Assembly: GCA_963737745.1 (NCBI GenBank)
Contig: CAVTTR010000011.1
Span: 95,633-159,632 of the forward strand
Direction: 5' to 3'
Length of the DNA: 64,000 bases
DNA from: Bog-473 sp963737745
GTDB taxonomy: Bacteria > Actinomycetota > Acidimicrobiia > Acidimicrobiales > RAAP-2
Below the pieces are notes generated by a model that ran no database searches, was not told the origin of the DNA, and was given only the letters and a program-made list of their open reading frames with translations. Below, one piece after another: positions 1-8,438 of this stretch (its first letter is position 1; each line of letters begins with the position of its first letter). The position numbers and the translations under genes were made by a program.

Positions 1-741
1 ATCGGTGCCACCGCCGACTCGCTCCTGCTCCAGCCGGACGGGAAGCTGACCGCCCTGCTGCGCATCACTCGCATCGACGGGCATGAGTTCGTGCTCGATA
101 CGGATGCGGGCTTCGGCGACTCCATGGTGGCCCGGCTCAAGAAGTTCATGCTTCGTTCGAAGGTGGAGATCGAGCGTCTGCCGTGGCGCAGTCTGGCCCT
201 CCGTGGGTCGGGCGTCGCCATCGATGCGGCGCTCGCCACCTTCGAGGACAACGACGCACTGCGACCCGCGTTCGAGTGGAACGGGTGGGGCGGGATCGAC
301 CTGCTCGGCCCCGAGCTGGCGGTGCCCGAGGGACTGAGCGTCTGTGATCGGGAGGCCGTCGAGGCGTGCCGGATCATCTCGGGCATCCCGGCCATGGGCA
401 GCGAGCTCACCGACAAGACCATCGCGGCCGAGGCCGGTCTGGTCGATCGCTCGGTGAGCTTCACCAAGGGGTGTTACACCGGGCAGGAGCTCGTGGCCCG
501 GCTCGATGCCCGCGGCAACAACGTGCCCCGCCGCTTGGTCGGGGTGATCGGCGGGTCCGAGCAGCTCGCATTCGGCATGACCCTCCACGCCGGCGAGGAG
601 CCCGACGACGTCGCCGCCGACAAGGTCGTCGGCACCATCACGTCGGCCGCCTGGAGCCCCGAGCTCGGAGCGTGGGCCGCGTTTGGCCTATTTGCACCGG
701 ACGATTGGCGCACCCGGTCCCGTGCGGGTGCGCTCGGGTGA
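1..741 (+). CDS. ygfZ: YgfZ/GcvT-like folate-binding protein, 5' truncated
   Basis: The reading frame is open from base 1, so the gene starts outside the window and about 246 C-terminal residues are visible. The signature KGCYTGQE (bases 466-489) is the YgfZ family hallmark, followed by the usual C-terminal barrel segment. YgfZ proteins are tetrahydrofolate-binding relatives of the glycine-cleavage T protein that help maintain or repair iron-sulfur enzymes in the cytoplasm. The signature Cys is present. The missing N-terminus prevents any statement on start or promoter. Confidence 0.85.
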   Translation: MGATADSLLLQPDGKLTALLRITRIDGHEFVLDTDAGFGDSMVARLKKFMLRSKVEIERLPWRSLALRGSGVAIDAALATFEDNDALRPAFEWNGWGGIDLLGPELAVPEGLSVCDREAVEACRIISGIPAMGSELTDKTIAAEAGLVDRSVSFTKGCYTGQELVARLDARGNNVPRRLVGVIGGSEQLAFGMTLHAGEEPDDVAADKVVGTITSAAWSPELGAWAAFGLFAPDDWRTRSRAGALG

Positions 742-817
742 CGGGCTCGGCGGGTCCCGACCGGCCCGGGTCGACGTCTTGCCTCTGCTGGCGGAGCCGG
801 GTTAGCGGTCGCGGCCC

Positions 818-1222
818 ATGCGCGCCGTCCCCGCCGTCATGCTCGTGGGAGGCAGCGCCTATGCGCTCATCGCCGCCTCGACCACGCCGTTCACCCTGCC
901 GGCGGACATACTGACCGGACTGGCCATCGTGGCCATGGCCGTGCTCATCATCGTGCGCTGGCCCCTCCGCACCGGTGCCGCCGCCCGGTCCGCACCGCCG
1001 GCCGACCCGCACGCACATCCCTACCTGCCGTGGATTGCTGTCCTCGTGGTCTTCACGGCGTGGGAGCTCTTCAACTACCTCGTGCACGGGAGCCGGGCCA
1101 ACCACCCCACGTTCAGTTCCATCACCGATGCCAACGACCGGTTCTATCTCCTCAAGGCGCTGTTGTTCCTGGCCTGGATGGCCTCGGCCTGGGTCATCGC
1201 GCGACGAGGGTCACGCGCATGA
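818..1222 (+). CDS. Hypothetical membrane protein
   Basis: 134 residues with about four hydrophobic segments (roughly 5-22, 29-47, 69-87 and 113-128) separated by a short basic Pro-rich stretch near residue 55. No catalytic motif was recognised. The stop overlaps the next start in an ATGA arrangement (1219-1222), so the two small membrane proteins are probably translationally coupled and may work together. The 76 bases between the YgfZ-like gene and this start hold nothing recognisable. Function unknown. Confidence 0.6.
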   Translation: MRAVPAVMLVGGSAYALIAASTTPFTLPADILTGLAIVAMAVLIIVRWPLRTGAAARSAPPADPHAHPYLPWIAVLVVFTAWELFNYLVHGSRANHPTFSSITDANDRFYLLKALLFLAWMASAWVIARRGSRA

Positions 1223-1419
1223 GCGTCAGCACGGCGTCGTACCTCGTGTGGGGACTGATCGGGGCCTTGGCCCTCTTGCTGTGGTGGCTGTCCTATGTGC
1301 GGCCGTCCGCCGTGGCGCACCCCTCCGACGTGGTGGGCAAGGTGGCGACCCACCCGGTCGGACGGGTCATCCTGGTCGTGGGCTTCATGTGGCTGGGCTG
1401 GCACCTCTTCGCCCGTTAG
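1219..1419 (+). CDS. Small two-helix membrane protein, DUF6186-like
   Basis: 66 residues when started at the ATG that overlaps the previous stop (ATGA). A longer start in the same frame would run through the upstream gene and is not credible. Two hydrophobic helices (about residues 6-24 and 48-64) flank a basic linker, and the protein ends in a GWHLF motif. This resembles small actinobacterial membrane proteins grouped as DUF6186; the family match is from memory of the pattern and is uncertain. Role unknown. Confidence 0.55.
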   Translation: MSVSTASYLVWGLIGALALLLWWLSYVRPSAVAHPSDVVGKVATHPVGRVILVVGFMWLGWHLFAR

Positions 1420-1431
1420 GCGCCCGTTAGG
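1410..1431. repeat. 11-bp tandem duplication carrying two convergent stop codons
   Basis: CGCCCGTTAGG occurs twice back to back. The first copy holds the TAG stop of the small membrane protein; the second holds the reverse-strand TAA stop of the nitroreductase-like gene. It looks like a small slippage duplication at a convergent gene junction. Confidence 0.8.
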
Positions 1432-1849
1432 CGTCCTTGCGGGTGAGCGCCACCACGGGGATGACCCGGCTCGTGGACTTTTCGTAGTCGGCGAAGCCAG
1501 GCATGAGCTCCTTCTGCCGGTCGAAGATCTCGTCGCGCTGCGGGCCGGTGATCTCGGTGGCGGTGGCGGCAAATTTGTCGTTCCCGTACTCGACCTCAAT
1601 GTCGGGGTTGGCCAAGATGTTGTAGTACCAGTCCGGATTGGACGGCGCGCCAGCCTTGGAGGCGAAGATGTACAGGGTCCCGTCGTCCTGGGGTTGGCTC
1701 ACCAGGGGGGTGACCCGGGCCTGACCCGACTTGGCCCCCTTGGTGGTGATGATGACCATCGGTGCCCCGGCGAAGCCGCCGCCCACCTGGCCGCCGTTGG
1801 CTCGGAACTCGTCGATGATGGTCTGGTTGAAGTTGCTCGTGTCCGTCAT
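1427..1849 (-). CDS. Deazaflavin (F420)-dependent nitroreductase family protein
   Basis: 140 residues matching the DDN/F420-dependent nitroreductase family of split beta-barrel proteins, which bind F420 and reduce diverse substrates. Family features seen: a TTKGAKSGQARVTPL segment in the N-terminal half, a 'NPDWYYNI' helix start and 'LANPDIEVE' strand, and a C-terminal 'MPGFADYEK' segment. The start at 1849 was chosen because a TACGCT box (1861-1856, reverse strand) lies 6 nt before it, fitting leaderless transcription; a 13-residue longer form has no support. It is divergent from trpC. Substrate unknown. Confidence 0.8.
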   Translation of the reverse strand: MTDTSNFNQTIIDEFRANGGQVGGGFAGAPMVIITTKGAKSGQARVTPLVSQPQDDGTLYIFASKAGAPSNPDWYYNILANPDIEVEYGNDKFAATATEITGPQRDEIFDRQKELMPGFADYEKSTSRVIPVVALTRKDA

Positions 1850-1855
1850 GGACGC

Positions 1856-1897
1856 AGCGTACCGGTGGCCCGTTCCTCCATGCAGCACCGCTACGCT
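1856..1897. promoter_or_regulatory. Divergent leaderless promoters for nitroreductase-like gene and trpC
   Basis: TACGCT is at 1861-1856 on the reverse strand, 6 nt before the nitroreductase-like ATG, and again at 1892-1897 on the forward strand, 8 nt before the trpC ATG. Both match TANNNT at a distance that would put transcription start at or next to the start codon. No clear -35 element and no Shine-Dalgarno sequence was seen for either gene. No trp attenuator or leader peptide is possible with such a short leader. Confidence 0.5.
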
Positions 1898-1905
1898 GGG
1901 CCGCC

Positions 1906-2720
<815 letters not shown>

Positions 2721-2724
<4 letters not shown>

Positions 2725-3425
2725 CGGCGAACGAGGAGGGGGACGGCGCGCTCTTCGTCAAGATCTGCGGGATCACCTCTGAGGCGGACGCCTTGCTGGC
2801 CGTGAGCCTCGGCGCCGACGCGGTCGGATTCATGTTCGCTCCCTCGAGCCGGCAGATCTCCGTGCAGCTGGCGGGCGACATTGCCAAACGGCTGCCCCCC
2901 GAGATCCTGACGGTCGGGGTCTTCCGAGACGAGGCGCCGCAACGCATCGTGCAGAGAGTCCAGCTGGCCGGCCTGGGGGCGGCGCAGCTCCACGGCCACG
3001 AGTCGGCGCAGGAGACGGCCTGGGTGCGGGCCCGGCTGCCGCTGGTGATCAAGGCCTTCCCCGCCGGCGACCGCACCATCAGTCGCTTCGCCGAGTTCGG
3101 GGCCGACTACCTCTTGATCGACGGGGCTAATCCCGGATCGGGCGAAGTCTTCGACTGGCGCTTGGCCGAAGGCGTGGCCGACCCGACGCGGCTGATCGTG
3201 TCCGGTGGCCTCCGTCCGGGCAACGTGGCCCAGGCCGTGGCCCACCTGCGTCCCTACGGCGTCGACGTCTCGACCGGCGTCGAGTCCGCTCCCGGTCGCA
3301 AGGACCCGTTGAAGATGCGCGACTTCATCGTCCACGCCCGCGCCGCCGCGCTGGAGGCCGACACCCGTGATCCCCTCGACGATGCCCCCGGTGACGAAGA
3401 GCCCTACGACTGGCGGGACGCATGA
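2721..3425 (+). CDS. trpF: Phosphoribosylanthranilate isomerase
   Basis: 234-residue TIM barrel that isomerises N-phosphoribosylanthranilate to CdRP, the step before TrpC. The N-terminal VKICGIT motif carries the catalytic Cys; the QLHG, 'LLIDG' and C-terminal 'SGGL...VDVSTGVES' segments complete the family pattern, with the catalytic Asp in VDVS. The start overlaps the trpC stop by ATGA (2721-2724). The protein has an acidic C-terminal extension of about 20 residues beyond the barrel. Confidence 0.95.
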
Positions 3426-4606
3426 CGAGTCTCATGGGCGAGCCCGGGGCCGACGGCCGCTTCGGCGAATTCGGGGGACGCTTCGTCCCCGAGTCGTTGA
3501 TGCCGGCCTGCCTCGATCTCGAACAGGCCTTCAAGGAGGCGTGGGCTGATCCCGCATTTCATCAAGAGCTCGACGACCTGCTGACCCATTACGGCGGGCG
3601 ACCCACGCCGGTCACCGAGTGCCACCGCCTGTCGGAGAAGCTGGGCGTGCGCGTGCTGCTCAAACGCGAGGACCTGGCGCACACTGGTTCGCACAAGATC
3701 AACAACGTGGTCGGTCAGGCCCTTCTGACGCGACGCATGGGAAAGACGCGCATCATCGCCGAGACCGGCGCAGGCCAGCACGGTGTGGCGTCGGCCACCG
3801 CGGCGGCGTTGTTCGGTCTCGAGTGCACGGTGTTCATGGGTGAGGTGGACACCAAGCGCCAGGAGCTCAACGTCTTCCGCATGGAGCTCTTGGGGGCCGA
3901 GGTGCGTCCGGTGACTTCGGGCAGCCGCACCTTGAAGGATGCGGTGAACGAGGCCATGCGCGAGTGGGTGGCCTCGGTGGAGCACACGCACTATTGCCTG
4001 GGCTCGGTCATGGGGCCGCATCCCTTCCCCTACATGGTGCGCCAGTTCCAGCGCGTGGTGGGCGACGAGGCGCGGGTGCAGTGCCGCACGATCCTCGACG
4101 GCGCCGACCCCGACGCCGTGGTGGCATGCATCGGTGGGGGCTCGAATGCGGCCGGGACGTTCGCCGGCTTCGTCGATACCGGGGCCCGCTTGGTCGGGAT
4201 CGAGGCGGCCGGCGGCGCAGCCATTGCCAACGGCATTCCGGGTGTGTTGCACGGCATGCATTCGAAGCTCCTCCAAGATGAGGCGGGGCAGATTGCCGAG
4301 GCCGAGTCGATCTCGGCCGGTCTCGACTACCCCGGGCTCGGACCCGAGCACGCCCACCTGGCCGCCATCGGTCGGGCCGAATACAACACGGCCAACGATG
4401 CCGAGGTGCTCGAGGCGTTCAAGCTGCTGGCGCACACCGAAGGGATCATCCCCGCCCTCGAGTCGGCCCACGCCGTGGCGTGGGTGGCGCGGGCAGCCGG
4501 CACCGAGGCCCTCCCCGCCGGCTCGACCGTCCTCATCACGCTGTCGGGACGCGGCGACAAGGACGTGGCTCAGGTGCGCGAAATCTTTGGGCGCACCGGT
4601 GCATGA
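3422..4606 (+). CDS. trpB: Tryptophan synthase beta subunit
   Basis: 394 residues, standard TrpB1 length. It condenses indole and serine using pyridoxal phosphate. The PLP lysine is in HTGSHKINN (about residue 88), with the GAGQHGVA loop, the GGGSNA phosphate-binding turn and the C-terminal SGRGDKD segment all intact. The start overlaps the trpF stop by ATGA. It should form the alpha2-beta2 complex with the trpA product encoded directly downstream. Confidence 0.97.
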   Translation: MTSLMGEPGADGRFGEFGGRFVPESLMPACLDLEQAFKEAWADPAFHQELDDLLTHYGGRPTPVTECHRLSEKLGVRVLLKREDLAHTGSHKINNVVGQALLTRRMGKTRIIAETGAGQHGVASATAAALFGLECTVFMGEVDTKRQELNVFRMELLGAEVRPVTSGSRTLKDAVNEAMREWVASVEHTHYCLGSVMGPHPFPYMVRQFQRVVGDEARVQCRTILDGADPDAVVACIGGGSNAAGTFAGFVDTGARLVGIEAAGGAAIANGIPGVLHGMHSKLLQDEAGQIAEAESISAGLDYPGLGPEHAHLAAIGRAEYNTANDAEVLEAFKLLAHTEGIIPALESAHAVAWVARAAGTEALPAGSTVLITLSGRGDKDVAQVREIFGRTGA

Positions 4607-5370
4607 ACTGGAAGCATCGTTGCGCGCCAAGCGCGCCGACGGCCGCAAGCTCCTGATCCCGTACCTCATGGGCGGGATGAGCGACGACTGGGAGCAGGCA
4701 CTGGCGGCCGTGGTGGCCGCCGGGGCCGATGCGGTGGAAGTCGGTATCCCCTTCTCGGACCCCATGATGGACGGACCGGTGATTCAGGAGGCGGCGCTCA
4801 ACGCGCTCGAACGTGGCACCGTGCCCGATCAGGTGCTCGACGGCATCTCCCGCGCCGAGGCCACGGTGCCGGTCGCGGTGATGACGTATTACAACATCGT
4901 CTTCCGGGCCGGGCACAAGCGCATGGCCAACTCGTTGCTGACGGCGGGCGTGAGCGGGGCCATCATCCCCGATCTCTCCCTCGAAGAGATCACCCCGTGG
5001 GCCGAAGAGGCGGACACGGCCGGAGTGCAGACCGTGCTCCTCGTCGCTGCCGTCGAGCCCGGAGGAGCGGGTGGCGCGCATTTGTGCTCGCGCCCGCGGC
5101 TTCGTCTATGCCGTGGCCCGCATGGGGGTCACCGGAGAACGGGCCGATCTAGGCGACGAGGCGCGCCAGGTCGTGGCCCGCATCCGCCGCCATACCGACA
5201 TGCCCGTCTGCGTCGGTGTGGGCGTGTCGACGCCGGAGCAGGCGGCCGAGGTGTGCGAGGTGGCCGACGGCGTGGTGGTCGGCTCGGCGTTGGTGCGCCG
5301 GCTCCTGGCCGATGGCGGTCCGGAGGCGGCGGCCGAGTTCGTGGGCCTGCTCCGCCAGGCCATCGACTGA
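4599..5370 (+). CDS. trpA: Tryptophan synthase alpha subunit, frameshifted
   Basis: Cleaves indole-3-glycerol phosphate to indole for TrpB. GTG 4599 overlaps the trpB end by 8 bases and is the only credible start (protein begins HELEASLRAK after Met). The catalytic Glu/Asp region is present in 'VEVGIPFSDPMMDGP'. At about 5049-5053 the frame breaks: before it lies 'TVLLVAA' and in the next frame 'SSPEERVARICARARGFVY' continues the family sequence to a normal end. A two-base loss from a C run, or one extra base, would explain it. The conserved sequence on both sides points to a sequencing error. Confidence 0.88.
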
Positions 5371-5474
5371 AGCCTCACACGCCCGTGTCCAGGTAGACGC
5401 CTGGCGGCGCGCTCTTCGGTGCCGTAGGGTCCATGGTGATTCGTCGCTCCGATTGGTGCGGCCGGGTCGATGGC

Positions 5475-5588
5475 GAGCCGCCGGTTTTACAGGGAGCCGG
5501 TGGTTCTACAGGGAGTCGTTGGTTCCAGACCGAGCCAGCGTTTCGTCGATGAGCCGAAGGTTCGACAGCGAGCCAACGGTTCGACCAC
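5475..5588 (+). repeat. Six-unit 19-bp tandem repeat
   Basis: Six contiguous units of exactly 19 bp, approximate consensus GAGCCGNNGGTTCGACAGG, begin at 5475, 5494, 5513, 5532, 5551 and 5570. A weaker seventh unit may sit at 5456-5474. Within most units GAGCC can pair with GGTTC across a 3-nt variable loop, allowing one G-U pair. Nineteen is not a multiple of three and no ORF uses it. The array ends 14 bases before the start of the PRC-barrel gene, so a transcript leader or an operator array is possible. Confidence 0.85.
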
Positions 5589-5602
5589 GGGGGACATGAA
5601 AG

Positions 5603-6238
5603 GTGGCCATGGCTGAGGGGACGCAGTTCACCATCGGGACAAGTGTTCGTTGTCGCGACGGGGATTGTGGCCAGTTGATTCGCATCGTGGTCAATCCGGT
5701 GGCGAGGGAAGTGACGCAGATCGTCGTCGAGCCCAAGCATCGCAGTGGTCTGGGCCGTCTGGTTCCACTCCCCCTCGTGGTGTCCTCAACCGACACCATC
5801 GAGCTGTCGTGCACCCTGGCCGAGTTCGAGGAGCTCGAGTTCGCCGAGGAGACGCGCTTTTTGCCCGGGACCGAGCTGTTGCCGGGTTATGGCTCGAGCC
5901 AGGTCCTGTCGTTGCCGTACTTCGGATTAGGGGTGGGCAACGTGGCGGCGCCTCCCGTGACCATCGACACCTTGCCGCTCGGAGAGGTGGCCGTGCGGCG
6001 GGACGAGGTCGTCCATGCCACCGACGGCGAGATCGGCCGGGTCGAAGGGCTCGTGATTGCGACGGCCACCAATCACGTGACCCACATCCTTCTGCAGGAG
6101 GGTCACCTCTGGGGGCGCAAGAAAGTGGCGATCCCCATCGGCGCAGTGGCAGGCATCGACGTGGGCGGGTTGCGACTCAAGGTCACCAAAAAGGAAGTCG
6201 AAGGTTTGCCGCCGGTGGATGTGCAGGACCTGATTTAG
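5603..6238 (+). CDS. PRC-barrel domain protein
   Basis: 211 residues with two PRC-barrel-like halves. The first (about 8-60) has 'VRCRDGDCGQLIRIVV..'; the second (about 125-200) has 'EVVHATDGEIGRVEGLVI' followed by a 'WGRKKVAIP' strand. PRC barrels are small beta domains found in RimM and in stress or photosystem-associated proteins; the job here is unknown. GTG 5603 has a GGGGGA ribosome site 8 nt upstream; ATG 5609, two codons later, is an alternative. It is immediately downstream of the 19-bp repeat array. The stop overlaps the convergent fabF stop by 4 bases. Confidence 0.7.
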   Translation: MAMAEGTQFTIGTSVRCRDGDCGQLIRIVVNPVAREVTQIVVEPKHRSGLGRLVPLPLVVSSTDTIELSCTLAEFEELEFAEETRFLPGTELLPGYGSSQVLSLPYFGLGVGNVAAPPVTIDTLPLGEVAVRRDEVVHATDGEIGRVEGLVIATATNHVTHILLQEGHLWGRKKVAIPIGAVAGIDVGGLRLKVTKKEVEGLPPVDVQDLI

Positions 6239-7434
6239 GTCGGAGGAAGCAGCACCAGGCAGCCGTTGTGGCCGCCGAAGCCGAATGAGTTCGACAAGAC
6301 CGCGCTCGGCTCCCATGCCATCGGCTCGCCGTGCACCACTCGCAGCGTGATCTCGGGATCGGGCTGCTCGTAGCCGGCCGTGGGCGGGATCAGGGAATGG
6401 TGAATGGTCAGGGCGGCGGCCACGGCCTCGATGGCTCCGGCCGCCCCCAGCGCGTGCCCCGTGACACCCTTGGTCGAGGTGACCCAGGGTCCCGGCTCGC
6501 CGAACACCTTGTTGATGGCCCGCGACTCGGCCAGGTCATTGAGCGGCGTCGAGGTCCCATGGGCGTTGATGTGCCCGACGTCGGAAAGCGAGATCCCGGC
6601 ATCGGCGACGGCCAATTCCATGCAGGCCATGGCACCCGCCCCATCGGGCGCAGGCGCCGTGATGTGGTGCGCGTCGGCCGTGCTGGCCGATCCGGCCAGT
6701 TCGGCGTAGATGGTGGCGCCACGAGCCACGGCGCGATCCCAGTCCTCGAGCACGAGGGAGGCGGCACCTTCGGTCGAGACGAAGCCGTCACGGCGCACAT
6801 CGAAGGGACGCGAGTGGCCCGAGGTGGAGAGGGCGGTCATGTTGGTGAAGGCGGCGATGGCCACGGGGTGGAGGCTGGCCTCGGCCCCCCCACTGACGAC
6901 GACGTCACAGCGGCCCGACGCGATCAGCCGCGCCGCCGCACCCACGGCATGGGTTCCGGCGGCACACGCCGTCACGATGACCTCGGCCGGACCGTGCCAC
7001 CCCAAGCGCATGGAGATCCCGGCTGCGCCGGCATTGGCCATCATCATGGGGACGAGGCGGGGGGACACCCGGCGCGCCCCGCGTTCGTTGTAGACGCCTA
7101 CCTGTTCGGCCAGCGTGTCGAACCCGCCCACGCCGGTGGCGAAGATCACGCCGGATCGGGCCGGGTCGGCCCCGATCTCGCCGGCATCCTTCACGGCCAA
7201 GTCGGCGGCGGCGATGCTGAATTGGGCGAATCGGTCGATCTGACGCACCTCTTTGGGCCCGAACCACTGCTCGGGGTCGAAGCCTCGCACCTCGCCCCCG
7301 ACCACGGAGGGGTGCAGGAGGCCGTCCCACAGGGCATCGACGCCGACGCCGCAGCAGGTGACGGCGCCGAGCCCGGTGATCGCCACCCGCCGACCCGGGA
7401 TCGGGGCGCCATCTTGTCCAATCCCCAGCTGCAT
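6235..7434 (-). CDS. fabF: Beta-ketoacyl-ACP synthase II
   Basis: 399 residues with the thiolase fold; extends acyl-ACP with malonyl-ACP in type II fatty-acid synthesis. The catalytic Cys is in VTACAAGT (Cys157), the two histidines in AHGTSTP and GHALGAAG, and the C-terminal glycine-rich 'FGFGGHN' turn is present. It is last in fabD-fabG-acpP-fabF, and its ATG overlaps the acpP stop by one base (TGATG). FabH, which starts the cycle in most bacteria, is not in this cluster. Confidence 0.95.
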   Translation of the reverse strand: MQLGIGQDGAPIPGRRVAITGLGAVTCCGVGVDALWDGLLHPSVVGGEVRGFDPEQWFGPKEVRQIDRFAQFSIAAADLAVKDAGEIGADPARSGVIFATGVGGFDTLAEQVGVYNERGARRVSPRLVPMMMANAGAAGISMRLGWHGPAEVIVTACAAGTHAVGAAARLIASGRCDVVVSGGAEASLHPVAIAAFTNMTALSTSGHSRPFDVRRDGFVSTEGAASLVLEDWDRAVARGATIYAELAGSASTADAHHITAPAPDGAGAMACMELAVADAGISLSDVGHINAHGTSTPLNDLAESRAINKVFGEPGPWVTSTKGVTGHALGAAGAIEAVAAALTIHHSLIPPTAGYEQPDPEITLRVVHGEPMAWEPSAVLSNSFGFGGHNGCLVLLPPT

Positions 7435-7673
7435 CAGAGCTTGGAGGAGATCAGATCGAAGGCTTGGCCAATGGTGGTGACGTCCTCCAGTTCGGTCTCT
7501 TCCACCGTGATGTCGAAGGACTCCTCCAGGGCCATGACCAGTTCGACCAGGTCAAGGCTGTCGGCATCAAGATCCTCGGCGAACTTGGCCTCCTTGGTGA
7601 CCTTGTCCGCCGGCACCTGCAGCACCTCGACGGCGCACTCCCGAAACTTCTCGAACGCTGCGTCGCTGTCCAC
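7434..7673 (-). CDS. acpP: Acyl carrier protein
   Basis: 79 residues, acidic, with the phosphopantetheine serine in the DADSLDLVE motif (Ser39). It carries the growing acyl chain between the Fab enzymes encoded on either side. It lies 35 bases after fabG and is translationally coupled to fabF. Length and motif are typical. Confidence 0.95.
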   Translation of the reverse strand: MDSDAAFEKFRECAVEVLQVPADKVTKEAKFAEDLDADSLDLVELVMALEESFDITVEETELEDVTTIGQAFDLISSKL

Positions 7674-7708
7674 AATCTGCTCCTTGTTCGGTTTGGTGAA
7701 TCCCCACG

Positions 7709-8434
7709 TTACAAGCCCATGCCCAGTCCGCCGTCGACGGGGAGGACGGCCCCGGTGATGTAGGCCGCCGCGTCGGAGGCCAAGAATCCGACCACCCCGG
7801 CGATGTCCTCGACGGAGCCGATCCGGCCCAGCGGCACCTGGCTCGTCATTTGGCCCACCCGTTCATCGCCCAGGGCACTCGTCATGTCGGTGGCGACCAG
7901 GCCCGGCGCCACCACATTCACCGTGATCTGGCGGCTGCCCACCTCGCGGGCGATGGCCCGCGCCATGCCCACCAGCCCCGCCTTGGAGGCGGCGTAGTTG
8001 GCCTGACCCGGCAGCCCGACGTAGGCGCTGACCGAGGAGAGGAAAATGATGCGGCCGGTGTGGAGTCGGAGCATTTTCGCCACCGCTCGTTTGGCCACTC
8101 GGAACGAACCGGTCAGATTGGCGTCGATCACGTCGGTGAAGGCGTCCTCACTCATCCGCAGCACCAGGCCATCGCGCGTGATGCCGGCGTTGGCCACCAG
8201 GACCTCGACGGGTCCCCACGCGGCCTCTATGGCGGCGAACGCCGACTCGACCTGCGCACCGTCGGTGACGTCGCAGCGCACGGGGAGGAATCGGTCGGCC
8301 TCGAAGCCCTCGGGTGCCGACGGTGGTTCGCCGGAGCGATAGGTGGTGGCCACCCGGTCGCCGTTGGCCAGGAACCACCGCACGCACGCGGCGCCAATGC
8401 CCCGGTTTCCGCCCGTGACGAGCACGACGGCCAT
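7709..8434 (-). CDS. fabG: 3-oxoacyl-ACP reductase
   Basis: 241-residue short-chain dehydrogenase that reduces 3-oxoacyl-ACP with NADPH. The cofactor loop is GGNRGIGAA near the N-terminus, NAG follows near residue 87, the catalytic Ser is in 'LSSVSA', and the YAASK pair sits at about residue 147. The C-terminal PVDGG ending is typical. It starts 4 bases after the fabD stop, inside the fab operon, which supports the FabG assignment over other SDR roles. Confidence 0.93.
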   Translation of the reverse strand: MAVVLVTGGNRGIGAACVRWFLANGDRVATTYRSGEPPSAPEGFEADRFLPVRCDVTDGAQVESAFAAIEAAWGPVEVLVANAGITRDGLVLRMSEDAFTDVIDANLTGSFRVAKRAVAKMLRLHTGRIIFLSSVSAYVGLPGQANYAASKAGLVGMARAIAREVGSRQITVNVVAPGLVATDMTSALGDERVGQMTSQVPLGRIGSVEDIAGVVGFLASDAAAYITGAVLPVDGGLGMGL

Positions 8435-8438
8435 CAGA

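Noticed and set aside
3404..4765. 453-residue reverse-strand open frame under trpB
   Set aside because: TrpB on the forward strand is complete and the reverse translation has no family features.
5475..5588. CRISPR array
   Set aside because: The 19-bp units are directly contiguous with no spacers, they diverge from each other, and no cas gene is present.
6331..7758. Long forward frames under fabF, fabG and fabD (also 8343-9566)
   Set aside because: They mirror the Fab genes; Gly/Arg/His-rich translations without motifs.
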